This document shows positions 53,124-61,554 of a DNA stretch of 64,000 nt, one piece after another. Source of the DNA: an uncultured Blautia sp. GTDB taxonomy: Bacteria > Bacillota > Clostridia > Lachnospirales > Lachnospiraceae. Below the pieces are notes generated by a model, which saw nothing but the letters and a program-made list of their open reading frames with translations, was not told the DNA's origin and did no database searches. A program made the position numbers and the translations under genes. The stretch lies in the NCBI GenBank assembly GCA_900540785.1, contig UQHF01000003.1:62001-126000 (forward strand), given 5' to 3'. The number at the start of each line of letters is the position of its first letter. The stretch's first letter is position 1.

Positions 53124-54332
53124 ATGAGAAAAGCAGCAGGAAGAACCGCAGCGGCAGTTCTGGCAGGCGTACTGGCAGCAGGTATGCTTACCGGGTGCGG
53201 TGAGAAAAAATTAGATGGAACAAAGACAGTGGCGACTGTAAACGGAACAGAGATACCGATGGGTGTTGTAAGTATTGCAGCGAGACAGCAGCAGGCGCAG
53301 ATGGATGCTCTGTATGCAAGTTTTGGAAACGGCGGCGTTAATATCTGGGATACAGTTGCAGATGAAGAATCCGGAGAAACATACGGAGAGCAGGCAGCAA
53401 AAGATACCTTAAAACAGGTTGAGCTTATGTATATCATGAAAGATAAGGCAGCAGATTATAAGGTAGAAGTGACAGAAGAAGACGAGAAGGCGATCGCGGA
53501 GGCAGCAAAAGCATTTATGGAGGCAAACAGTGAGGAGACGATCGAGGAGCTTTCTGTTACAGAGGAACAGGTAAAAACATATCTGGAGCTTCAGACGTAT
53601 AAACAGAGAATGTATGACGCAGTTATGAACGAGGCAAAAGTAGAAGTGACAGACGAGGAGGCAAATCAGTCTGCTTTCACATATGTAAGCATTTCTACAA
53701 GTGGCGAGGATATTACAGAGGACGACAAAAAGAAGAAAAAAGAGCAGGCACAGGAAATCCTGGACAAGATGAAAAAAGACCCGACTGGAGATATGAGCGA
53801 GGTGGCAAAGGCCGTAGATGAAAGCTACAGCGCTCTTACCGGAACCTTTACAACTGCAGAGAGTAAAGATGAGGATGAAGATTCTTCCTACTATCCGAAG
53901 GAAGTTCTTGACGTTCTTCGTGGACTGAAAGAAGGAGAAATGGCTCCGGAAGTAATTGAAACAGATACAGGCTATTATGTAGTGCGTCTTGATAAAGCGC
54001 TTGATGAAGAAGCAACAAAGTCTAAGAGAGAATCTCTGGAATCTGAAAAGAAAACAGAATACTACACAGAGACAACAGAGAAATGGCTTGAGGATGCAGA
54101 AATCAAGGCAGACAATAAAGTGCTCGAAACACTGAAGATTACGGATACCCATAAATTCACAATAAAAATGCCGGAAGCAACAGAGACTCCGGAAGAAACG
54201 GAAGCAGAGGTAACGGAAGCTCCGGAAGAAGCTGAAGCAGAGGTGACGGAAGCTCCGGAAGAAGCTGAGGCAGAAGTAACAGAAACACCGGAACCGACAG
54301 AGGAAGCGGAACCGGCAGAAACAGCGGAATAA
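53124..54332 (+). CDS. PrsA/SurA-like foldase lipoprotein
   Basis: A 402-residue lipoprotein with lipobox LTGC (GMLTGCGEK). An N-terminal SurA-like helical domain is followed by one parvulin-type rotamase domain (FTYVSISTSGED through YYVVRLDKALDEE). The C-terminus is a Glu/Ala/Pro/Thr tail with three near-identical EAEVTEAPEEA units, probably a flexible wall-spanning stretch. The ATG at 53124 has GGAGGAAGAG directly upstream and is preferred to 53112, which overlaps that site. It has its own promoter and terminator. Confidence 0.88.
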   Translation: MRKAAGRTAAAVLAGVLAAGMLTGCGEKKLDGTKTVATVNGTEIPMGVVSIAARQQQAQMDALYASFGNGGVNIWDTVADEESGETYGEQAAKDTLKQVELMYIMKDKAADYKVEVTEEDEKAIAEAAKAFMEANSEETIEELSVTEEQVKTYLELQTYKQRMYDAVMNEAKVEVTDEEANQSAFTYVSISTSGEDITEDDKKKKKEQAQEILDKMKKDPTGDMSEVAKAVDESYSALTGTFTTAESKDEDEDSSYYPKEVLDVLRGLKEGEMAPEVIETDTGYYVVRLDKALDEEATKSKRESLESEKKTEYYTETTEKWLEDAEIKADNKVLETLKITDTHKFTIKMPEATETPEETEAEVTEAPEEAEAEVTEAPEEAEAEVTETPEPTEEAEPAETAE

Positions 54333-54340
54333 AGAACAGA

Positions 54341-54369
54341 AACGGCATCGGATTTTCCGGTGCTGTTTT
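54341..54369 (+). terminator. Intrinsic terminator after the foldase gene
   Basis: AACGGCATCGG (54341-54351) pairs with CCGGTGCTGTTTT (54357-54369), with a G-T pair and a T run. Confidence 0.82.
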
Positions 54370-54402
54370 GCCGAATTAAAAGAAACAGGAAGGGAAACGT
54401 TC

Positions 54403-55761
54403 ATGGGAAAGAGTACAACGAATGACATGACAGTGGGAAGTCCTGTGAAACTGATTATACAGTTTATGATTCCCATGTGTCTCGGAAATATTTTTCAGCA
54501 GTTTTATAATATTGCAGATTCTATTATTGCAGGACAGTTTATCGGTGTAAACGCCCTGGCTGCCATCGGAAGCACGGGCTCTCTGATGTTCTTTGTAACA
54601 GGGTGGCTCAATGGTCTGACAAGTGGTTTTGCGATTCTTGTATCGCAGCTTTTCGGGGCAAAGAAATACGATGAGATGCGTCATTATGTGGCAATGTCCA
54701 TTTATCTGACAGCAGCGTTTACGATTGCGATGACAGTTGGATTTGAGATTGCAAATGCGCCGATCCTCCGTATGATGAACACACCGGACGAAGTGATTGG
54801 AGACGTGATTAAATACATGGCGATTATTTACGCCGGACTTGTAGTCACGGCGGCTTATAATGCTCTGTCGTCCTTCCTGCGTGCATTGGGCGATTCGAAA
54901 TCCCCCCTTTATTTCCTTATTATTTCCGCACTTCTTAACATTGTGCTGGATATTGTATTTATTGTATGCTTTGGCATGGGAGTGGAAGGCTGTGCATATG
55001 CAACGGTAATCGCGCAGGGAATTTCCGCGCTTCTTTGTCTTGTTTACATTAAGAAAAAGATGCCGCTCCTTCATTTGGAGAAGAAGAATTTTACAGTTTC
55101 TGTAAACAGTTTTAAAAGACTTCTTGCGCTTGGTATTCCAATGGGACTGCAGTTTTCCATTACGGCGATCGGAACGATTATTGTGCAGGGAGCGGTCAAT
55201 GTTTACGGCGCTGTCCATATGGCAGGATTTTCCGCAGCAGGAAAACTTCAGAACATTGTAACTACAATTTTTGTGGCGTTTGGTGCAACAGCAGCTACAT
55301 TTGTGGGACAGAACCGTGGAGCCGGAAAAATGGATCGCGTAAAAGCCGGTGTAAAAAGTACACAGCTTATGATTCTTGGCTGGAGTGTAATTTCCATGAT
55401 ACTTGTATTTTTCTTTGGAAAATACCTTACCTGTATTTTTGTGGATCCGTCAGAGACGGAAGTGCTGGAGGTATCGGTTACATATTTCAGAACCGTATTC
55501 TGGGCATATCCGTTCCTTGGAAGTATTTTCCTTTACAGAAATGCACTGCAGGGTATGGGGTATGGTCTTGTTCCAATGCTTGGAGGTATATTTGAGCTTG
55601 TGGCAAGAGCAGGAATTGTTTTCTTTATTGCGGGAAAAACAAGTTTTGCGGGAGTGTGTCTTGCAGACCCTGCGGCATGGATCGCGGCGTTGATTCCGCT
55701 GATCCCATATTATATCTATGTTATGAAGAAATATCGGAAGACGAACAGAATAAATGGTTAA
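54403..55761 (+). CDS. MATE family efflux transporter
   Basis: Multidrug/Na+ antiporter of the MATE superfamily, 452 residues with about 12 membrane segments. FMIPMCLGNIFQQFYNIADS and GFAILVSQLFGAKKYDEMRHY are family signatures. Substrate is unknown. AGGAAGGG lies before the ATG. Confidence 0.92.
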   Translation: MGKSTTNDMTVGSPVKLIIQFMIPMCLGNIFQQFYNIADSIIAGQFIGVNALAAIGSTGSLMFFVTGWLNGLTSGFAILVSQLFGAKKYDEMRHYVAMSIYLTAAFTIAMTVGFEIANAPILRMMNTPDEVIGDVIKYMAIIYAGLVVTAAYNALSSFLRALGDSKSPLYFLIISALLNIVLDIVFIVCFGMGVEGCAYATVIAQGISALLCLVYIKKKMPLLHLEKKNFTVSVNSFKRLLALGIPMGLQFSITAIGTIIVQGAVNVYGAVHMAGFSAAGKLQNIVTTIFVAFGATAATFVGQNRGAGKMDRVKAGVKSTQLMILGWSVISMILVFFFGKYLTCIFVDPSETEVLEVSVTYFRTVFWAYPFLGSIFLYRNALQGMGYGLVPMLGGIFELVARAGIVFFIAGKTSFAGVCLADPAAWIAALIPLIPYYIYVMKKYRKTNRING

Positions 55762-55810
55762 AAATAGGCGCTTTCACACGGAGTAATTCGTGTGAAAACG
55801 CCTATTTTGT
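55760..55810. terminator. Bidirectional terminator
   Basis: AAAATAGGCG (55761-55770) pairs with CGCCTATTTT (55799-55808); TTTCACAC/GTGTGAAA extends the stem. It serves the MATE gene and the convergent VanZ-like gene. Confidence 0.9.
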
Positions 55811-55844
55811 CTGTGTCATGAGACTGTTTGCGGTAATCGGTATT

Positions 55845-56393
55845 TTACTTTCGCCGAAATCTGTTGATTAAGAGGCTTGCAATGATACAGCCTGCCATAC
55901 AGCCAAGACTGTTATGCAGAATATCATCAAATTCAAATAATCCTCTTCCAAGTAAAAGCTGCAAACATTCTATGCAGCCAGACAGCAACAAACCTTCTGC
56001 CAGTCCTGCAGTCCAGCGCAAAGGACGGTTGTGTATAAAAGGTAGCAAAAATCCCGCTGGCATCAGTAAAAGTATATTTAAAAAAATGTCTCTCAAAAAA
56101 TCAATCTGCCGCACATGATTGTTTCCAATTCCAAAAGCTGCTTTCCAGGACCAGAAAAGCTCAAGTTCGTATCTCCTTCCATCCGATGTTCTGGAAAATA
56201 CGGTAGAAGCAAAAACAATTCCAAGAAAGACAAGCAGCATAAATGCAGATACTGCTTGAAGTACGGTGATTTTTTTCTTTTTGACCAATACTGTAAAAAG
56301 TACAGATGTAATTAACAAAACGATGGTAAAAAATACAATTTCTCTTACAGACCAGGGACGGTTGTGAGTTTTTAAAATTTCGTATATATCCAT
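55845..56393 (-). CDS. VanZ-like membrane protein
   Basis: A VanZ-family protein of about 182 residues with five hydrophobic segments. The conserved FLRDIFLNILLLMPAGFLLP, GLLLSGCIECLQLL and FEFDDILHNSLGC motifs are clear. VanZ proteins are linked to teicoplanin resistance in one context but are common housekeeping membrane proteins in Firmicutes, so resistance should not be inferred. The start is either ATG 56393 (GAGG six bases upstream) or ATG 56405. Confidence 0.88.
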   Translation of the reverse strand: MDIYEILKTHNRPWSVREIVFFTIVLLITSVLFTVLVKKKKITVLQAVSAFMLLVFLGIVFASTVFSRTSDGRRYELELFWSWKAAFGIGNNHVRQIDFLRDIFLNILLLMPAGFLLPFIHNRPLRWTAGLAEGLLLSGCIECLQLLLGRGLFEFDDILHNSLGCMAGCIIASLLINRFRRK

Positions 56394-56421
56394 TTGCAGC
56401 CTCATATTAATTGTTGTATGT

Positions 56422-57222
56422 TTACCCGATCAATCCAAAATGTTTCAGTGCATTGTAGATTCCGTCATCTGTAATATCTGTTGTCTGGTAGGTGCAGAAG
56501 GGCAGAATCTCTTTCATTGCATTTCCCATAGCAATGCTGTTTCCGGCATATTTCAGCATAGGAAGGTCATTATTGCTGTCTCCGAAGGCATAGCTGTTTT
56601 CCAGAGGGAGATGAAAATAGTCAAGAAGGAACTGGATTCCGGTTGCCTTGCTCGTATCTTTTCGTGTAACCTCATAAATATTCTCTCTGTGCTGGAAAAG
56701 AAGGTATTTGTCTTCACTGAATTTCCAGAAAGCTTCCTTGTCGGAATCGTCGAAAAGTTCGATTAAAAATTTATCAAAAGTGTAAGTGGATTTTTCGTCA
56801 AAAACAGAAAGATCTTTCATCGGCACTCTTCCCACAAAGTCGTTTGCGAGAGCGCTCTGTGCAGGGGAAGCGCCGTCTGTGAGAAGGTCAATGGGGCGTT
56901 CAAAAAGAGCTGCGATCTTACATTCGCGAAGGCAGCGCACAGTTTCTTCACATACATCATGAGGAATGGTCTGTTCAAAAATCAGTTCATCATGAAGGTA
57001 AATCTGGGAACCACAGCCACATACATACCCGTCAAAGCCAAGAGCTCTTATATTTTCAGGAATCAGAAAACGAGTTCGGCCGGAGTTGATAAAAGTAAGA
57101 TGTCCCTGTTCCTGAGCTTTTTTAAGCCCTTTTACCGTACTTTCCGGAATGGAGAAGGGCGGTGGTGTTAAAAGTGTTCCATCAATATCAAAAAAGAGTA
57201 TTTTTTTATCTTTTGCTTCCAT
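56422..57222 (-). CDS. HAD superfamily Cof-type phosphatase
   Basis: A 266-residue HAD hydrolase of the Cof/YidA subgroup acting on sugar phosphates or related metabolites. Motif I is FFDIDGTLL with the nucleophile aspartate, INSGR is motif II, and GDSNNDLPML is motif IV with SYAFGDSNND. ATG at 57222 has AGGAAG upstream. The 5' flank adjoins the decayed IS607 element, whose right end lies about 20-80 bases upstream, so its promoter may now be element-derived. Confidence 0.93.
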   Translation of the reverse strand: MEAKDKKILFFDIDGTLLTPPPFSIPESTVKGLKKAQEQGHLTFINSGRTRFLIPENIRALGFDGYVCGCGSQIYLHDELIFEQTIPHDVCEETVRCLRECKIAALFERPIDLLTDGASPAQSALANDFVGRVPMKDLSVFDEKSTYTFDKFLIELFDDSDKEAFWKFSEDKYLLFQHRENIYEVTRKDTSKATGIQFLLDYFHLPLENSYAFGDSNNDLPMLKYAGNSIAMGNAMKEILPFCTYQTTDITDDGIYNALKHFGLIG

Positions 57223-57239
57223 ATTATATATCTTCCTGC

Positions 57240-57419
57240 CACTCAAAATGTGAACAAATATACTCACATCGAGATAATGTAGACTCTCACAAGTTCTACT
57301 TACTGTTTCTTCGTGTATGCTTTTGATTGACCGAAGTCATATCTACTCACAGGTTCCTGTACACTCCACAGTCGTGAATTCCCGAAATAGCCTTCGGTAC
57401 ATACTTACATCTGCGTTCC
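57240..57419 (-). ncRNA. Candidate omega RNA/right-end region of the tnpB element
   Basis: 180 bases directly 3' of tnpB. On the minus strand it can form several stems: CCGAA/TTCGG, CAGG-AA-CCTG, and ATGTGA/TCACAT (57264-57269 with 57248-57253). TnpB guide (omega) RNAs come from this place in the element, ending at its right end with the guide just beyond. Presence is inferred from position and foldability only. Confidence 0.45.
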
Positions 57420-58583
57420 TTATGCAATTTTGTAAGTCACAGCATCTCTTAGATTTCGTGCAGCATTGAAATCCCTGTCTCCGATGTAACCACAACCACA
57501 TTTGAAGATTCTGTCAGAAAGCTTTAAATCTTTCTTAACCGCTCCACAGCAGTGGCAGGTTTTCGATGATGGATACCATCTGTCTGCTACTCGAAATTCA
57601 ATCCCGTTTTCTTTACATTTTGCCTGAAGTTTTACTCTGAATTCATAAAACTTCTGCGAAGCAACTGCTTTTGAAAGATGTCTGTTCTTCATCATTCCTT
57701 TTACATTTAAGTCTTCAATCGTTATATAAGATGGCTTGGCTTTTACTATCTCAGCGATTGTTTTATTCATGTAATCCGTGCGGATATTGTCTATCCTGTG
57801 ATGAAGTTTCTGTACCTTGAGCTTTTGTTTTTGGATATTTGCTTTTTGAGTGGACTCTCCTTTCTTTAAATGTTCATACTTACGGGAGAGACCTCTCTGC
57901 TCCCGAATCAGTTGTTTTTCAAGTTTTTTTAGTCTTGCTGTTTTGTTGATGTTCTTATATCTCTTACCATTTGAAACAATGGCAAATTCCTTTAATCCAA
58001 GGTCTATACCAATCCCTTCGCTGTAGTGACTGCTTATCTTGTTATCGGGAATTTCTACAAGAACGGAAACATAAAATCTGTCCGCTTTCATGGAAACCGA
58101 ACCGCTTTTAATTACATATCCATCTTTTGTAACAGGCAGGTATCCCTTTTCTTTGATACGGACCCACCCAAGCGATGGAATATGAAGCCTGTGTCTTTCG
58201 CAGCAACAATCCTTTGGATTATTTTTTACGAAATACATCTTTACATCAGATTTGCCTTTCTTTTTGAAATTAGGAAAAGCACTTTCGTGATGGAAGAATC
58301 TTGTAAATGCGGTTTGTCCATTATTTACTGCCTGTGTTACTGCTTTTGAATAGGCTTCCTTAATCCATGAATATTCCGGGTGGTTCGGCAGATATTCATT
58401 GTTAAGCCAGACTCTGAATTTATGGCTGCTCATAAACTTTTCACCCTTTTCGTGACGTTCTTTATTATAAGCAAGGTAGAAATTATAGATAAACCTGCAA
58501 GTTCCGATTGTCTTACGAATCTTTATTTTCTGTTCCTCTGTCGGATTGAGTTCCGTTTTGAAGCTCTTTCGCAATTTTCCCAT
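57420..58583 (-). CDS. tnpB: TnpB RNA-guided endonuclease (IS607/IS605 type)
   Basis: A 387-residue TnpB, the ancestor-type relative of Cas12. All RuvC residues are present: GIDLGLKEFAIVSNG (first Asp), YITIEDLNVKGM (Glu) and DRDFNAARNL (last Asp). The zinc ribbon is CHCCGA...FKCGCGYIG (two CxxC pairs). The N-terminal WED-like region begins FKTELNPTEEQ. An intact catalytic triad argues against the regulatory TldR derivatives. The partner transposase is a pseudogene, so the nuclease cannot mobilise its element alone; it may still cut at a guide-matched site and favour retention of the element. Confidence 0.93.
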   Translation of the reverse strand: MGKLRKSFKTELNPTEEQKIKIRKTIGTCRFIYNFYLAYNKERHEKGEKFMSSHKFRVWLNNEYLPNHPEYSWIKEAYSKAVTQAVNNGQTAFTRFFHHESAFPNFKKKGKSDVKMYFVKNNPKDCCCERHRLHIPSLGWVRIKEKGYLPVTKDGYVIKSGSVSMKADRFYVSVLVEIPDNKISSHYSEGIGIDLGLKEFAIVSNGKRYKNINKTARLKKLEKQLIREQRGLSRKYEHLKKGESTQKANIQKQKLKVQKLHHRIDNIRTDYMNKTIAEIVKAKPSYITIEDLNVKGMMKNRHLSKAVASQKFYEFRVKLQAKCKENGIEFRVADRWYPSSKTCHCCGAVKKDLKLSDRIFKCGCGYIGDRDFNAARNLRDAVTYKIA

Positions 58584-58691
58584 CTCTTTCTATTTGCTTT
58601 TTGTACTTACTTCATCTAATAATTCGTTCCATTTCTTACGATTGTAATTAAGACCACGTCCATACATTGGTCTGCAATCATTCCTTTCGCA

Positions 58692-58841
58692 TTACAAGTA
58701 AGTGTAATAACGTCGATTAGTTGGAGTTCGGTTTGACTACAGAGTTCCTTCTCTATCCCAACACTACAGCGTCTTAGCAGACACACCTAACAGTTCCGCA
58801 AAATCTTTTGGCTTGTAATTTGTGATATTTAATATGCTCAT
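58692..58841 (-). pseudogene. Remnant of IS607-type serine transposase (tnpA)
   Basis: Translation from ATG at 58841 gives the MerR-type HTH N-terminus of IS607 TnpA: NYKPKDFAELLGVSAKTL, then a TAG stop (58764-58766), WDREGTL, a second TAG (58737-58739), and NRTPTNRRYYTY before another stop. Removing the stops restores the family sequence, so the stops are point changes. Only about 150 bases are recognisable and tnpB starts 109 bases later, so most of the recombinase domain (usually about 200 residues in total) is deleted. Confidence 0.85.
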
Positions 58842-58896
58842 AACAACTTCTCCTTTAAGTATATTCAAACATATTTCATCACGTTTATCAACATAT

Positions 58897-60057
58897 TTAG
58901 TTACTTACTATATCCTCCTGTGTGTCTGTTAAAGTCTGCATGGTTACGCGGATACCATTTACTGCCACGTTGTCTTCCATAGGAATGACGAGACATTTTC
59001 TGCCGTCAATGATCCTTGTTTCCACAAGGTCTGCCCGTTCAGGGGAAACGTTGATGACAACGTCCGGTGTTTTGATCTCAAATTTTCTTGTGTTTGTGAT
59101 ATTAGATGCCATGAGAGCAGATTTTTCTCCTGCTGCAAGCTCATACTGTTCATCAAATCCGGAAAGCTTTTCCTCTTCTACGCCGCAGTCCTCAAAGAGA
59201 CGTTTTACCTCATGTTTTGTGAGAACAACAGGTTCCGGTTCATCTTTCTGCGCTTCAATAATTTCATTTAAACGCTCGTGGATATTTAAGACGGTATCGT
59301 AGGCGCAGTCCTCGCCCAGAGTTTCTTCTACAAGGGCGTTAAAGGAATCACGCTGCCCGCCTGCGGAAAGGGGAGCAGTACAGCCAAAAACTTCATCAAT
59401 AAAGACAGAGCGGAGCTCCTCTGCATTTTTTGTATAGTAGAGAATGCTGTGAAGGTCTGTACTTCTGTCGTTAAAGACAGGAAAGAGAAAACCAAGGTCA
59501 GGCATTTCCACGATCCAGTCGCGGACTCTGTCTTCTATATTATTCGTCTGGGCATTATAGCATAAGCCTGCCTTAGAAAGTTTTACAGGGCAGATGCTGC
59601 AGAGAATATGTTCATAAATCTCATCGGAAGCGTCAAACATTTCCTGACCGTCAGAAGATTTTCCCGGAATATCATAAACTGCATGGATCAGGATAATATA
59701 GTAGTTTTCTCCGTACTCGTAATTTTCAATGATTTTGTCATAGAAGCTTTCTACGAGAGCTTCATCCTTCAGTTTGCTTTCTTTCAGTTTTCGAAGAAAA
59801 TACTGCGTTCCGCCCTCCTGCTCCTGCTCAAGAGGAAAATCCATATTCAGGAGATTTTTTCCTATTGTGCCGGACAGGGTTTTTTTGAAAATATCGAAGT
59901 ACTTGAACATTTCTTCTTCAGATAAAGATAAAAATGCTTCTTTTAATTCTGTTTTTTTATTTTTTTCTCCGTCAACGTAACAGCCGCATATGCGTGTAAT
60001 GCAGCAGTTATCAGGAGAAAACTGCTTTTTTATTTCAGATATTTCTTTTTTATTCAT
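58897..60057 (-). CDS. DUF4317 family protein
   Basis: A 386-residue protein of the DUF4317 family common in Clostridia; function unknown. The N-terminus MNKKEISEIKKQFSPDNC and ICGCYVDGEKNK fit, and the middle has YYIILIHAVYDIPGK. No membrane segments. AGGAGGTCACC precedes the ATG. Its last codons (EDIVSN) abut the insertion element, so the C-terminus could have been slightly altered by the insertion. Confidence 0.85.
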   Translation of the reverse strand: MNKKEISEIKKQFSPDNCCITRICGCYVDGEKNKKTELKEAFLSLSEEEMFKYFDIFKKTLSGTIGKNLLNMDFPLEQEQEGGTQYFLRKLKESKLKDEALVESFYDKIIENYEYGENYYIILIHAVYDIPGKSSDGQEMFDASDEIYEHILCSICPVKLSKAGLCYNAQTNNIEDRVRDWIVEMPDLGFLFPVFNDRSTDLHSILYYTKNAEELRSVFIDEVFGCTAPLSAGGQRDSFNALVEETLGEDCAYDTVLNIHERLNEIIEAQKDEPEPVVLTKHEVKRLFEDCGVEEEKLSGFDEQYELAAGEKSALMASNITNTRKFEIKTPDVVINVSPERADLVETRIIDGRKCLVIPMEDNVAVNGIRVTMQTLTDTQEDIVSN

Positions 60058-60311
60058 GGTGACCTCCTGTATTTATGTAAAAGCTATTATAGCACATATC
60101 AGGAAAAATAGGGGACAGGGAATAAAAGGGGAACAGAGGTAAGAGGTGTACAGAATGCACAATATATAAGAAGATTTTTATAACAGATAACGAAAACTGT
60201 TAAGAAATTTATAGGACGTGAGAAAAAATTTGTATGTTCTTTTTGGACAGGAGTTGTTAAAATGTAAAACATGAAGCGGGAAAAACCGCAAATAAAGGAG
60301 GACGTTTTACA
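60058..60311. other. mglB upstream region
   Basis: 254 bases ahead of mglB. A TAAAAT hexamer at 60258-60263 is a candidate -10 without a convincing -35. GCGG-GAAAAA-CCGC (60276-60289) is a small inverted repeat in the leader that might bind a regulator. No consensus CcpA site was found by eye. Confidence 0.4.
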
Positions 60312-61457
60312 ATGAAAAGAAAATTACTGGCTAGCTTACTTTGCTTAACAATGGGCGTAACAACAGTTGCTGGTGCTACATGCGTATTCGCAGAAGAGGC
60401 AACAACAGAGGAAGCTACAACAGACGAGGCTGCTGAAGAGGAAACTACAGAAGAGACAACAGACGAAGCAGCTGCTGAGGATGCTGCAAAAGAAACAGCA
60501 GAAGCAATCGACATGGAAGGTGTTGATGTAGAAAATACAAAAATCGGTATCAGTATTTATCAGTTCGCTGATAACTTCATGACACTGTATCGTACAGAGC
60601 TGGTTCGTTACCTGACAGAAGAGCTTGGATTCAAAGAGGAAAACATTATCGTACAGGATGGTAAAAATGACCAGGCTGAGCAGACAAACCAGATCAACAA
60701 CTTCATCACAGATAAAGTTGACGTTATGATCCTTAACCTTGTACAGGCTTCTTCCGCTCCACAGGTAACAGACCTTTGTAATGAAGCAGGAATCCCTGTA
60801 GTTTATATCAACCGTCAGCCAGATGAAGCAGAGTCCAACAGATGGGCAGAGGAAGGAATCAAAGCTACATATGTTGGTGCAGATGCTAGACAGTCCGGTA
60901 CATTCCAGGGTGAAGAAATCCTTGAAACAGAAAACAAAGGTGACATCAACGGTGACGGAAAAGTTTCCTACGTTATGATCCAGGGTGACCCGGAGAACGT
61001 AGATGCTCAGTACAGAACAGAGTTCTCTGTAAAAGCTCTTACAGACGGTGGTATGGAAGTAGAAGAACTTCTTCTTCAGAGAGGTGACTGGGATCAGGCA
61101 AAAGGACAGCAGATCGCACAGGACGCTCTTACACAGTTCGGTGATCAGGTAGAAGTTATCTTCTGTAACAACGACGCTATGGCTCTTGGTGCTCTTCAGG
61201 CTATCCAGGCAGCAGGAAGAAAAGTAAATGAAGACATTTACCTTGTTGGTGTTGACGCTCTTACAGATGCTGTTCAGAACATCGTAGACGGAAACTACAC
61301 AGGTACAGTATTTAACGATCACTTCAGCCAGGCTCAGGAAGCAGCAGCTCAGGCAGTTAAATTCCTGAAAGGTGAAGAAGTAGAACCAGTAAACATGGTA
61401 GACTACGTAAAAGTTACTTCTGACAACGCAGCAGAAATTCTTGAGAAAATCAAATAA
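60312..61457 (+). CDS. mglB: Galactose/methyl-galactoside-binding protein
   Basis: Periplasmic-type sugar-binding protein, 381 residues. The signal peptide ends near VFAEE without a clear lipobox, followed by an unusual Glu/Thr/Ala-rich linker (EEATTEEATTDEAAEEE). The binding domain starts at KIGISIYQFADNFMTLYR. The EF-hand-like calcium loop DINGDGKVSYVMIQGDPENV is the mark of MglB. VFCNNDAMALGAL is the hinge region. The 5' neighbour is a strong AAAGGAGG site. It is the first gene of mglBAC. Lack of a lipid anchor in a Gram-positive would be odd; the linker may interact with the wall. Confidence 0.93.
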   Translation: MKRKLLASLLCLTMGVTTVAGATCVFAEEATTEEATTDEAAEEETTEETTDEAAAEDAAKETAEAIDMEGVDVENTKIGISIYQFADNFMTLYRTELVRYLTEELGFKEENIIVQDGKNDQAEQTNQINNFITDKVDVMILNLVQASSAPQVTDLCNEAGIPVVYINRQPDEAESNRWAEEGIKATYVGADARQSGTFQGEEILETENKGDINGDGKVSYVMIQGDPENVDAQYRTEFSVKALTDGGMEVEELLLQRGDWDQAKGQQIAQDALTQFGDQVEVIFCNNDAMALGALQAIQAAGRKVNEDIYLVGVDALTDAVQNIVDGNYTGTVFNDHFSQAQEAAAQAVKFLKGEEVEPVNMVDYVKVTSDNAAEILEKIK

Positions 61458-61494
61458 TTATATTTGAGGGAATGAATTAAACAGAATTGAAATT

Positions 61495-61528
61495 TCGGGT
61501 GTGTTGAAAGAGACACACCCGATTTTAT
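61495..61528 (+). terminator. Partial terminator between mglB and mglA
   Basis: TCGGGTGTGT (61495-61504) pairs with ACACACCCGA (61513-61522), then ATTTTAT. Such a hairpin typically lets mglB be expressed more than mglAC. Confidence 0.75.
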
Positions 61529-61554
61529 GAAAACCTATGAAAGGAGAGAGTGGT

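Larger units (their letters stand above)
57225..58860 (-). mobile_element. Decayed IS607-family insertion sequence with intact tnpB
   Basis: The unit contains a tnpA remnant (58692-58841), intact tnpB (57420-58583) and a structured 3' region (57240-57419). The remnant identifies IS607 (serine recombinase) rather than IS605. The exact ends are not determined, since IS607 elements lack terminal inverted repeats. Gene order and strand (minus, tnpA then tnpB) match the family. The element lies between the HAD and DUF4317 genes. Confidence 0.8.

Noticed and set aside
55845..56393. Teicoplanin resistance gene (VanZ)
   Set aside because: No other van genes are present, and VanZ-like proteins are common in non-resistant Firmicutes.
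57420..58583. Catalytically dead TnpB-derived regulator (TldR)
   Set aside because: All RuvC acidic residues and the zinc ribbon are intact.
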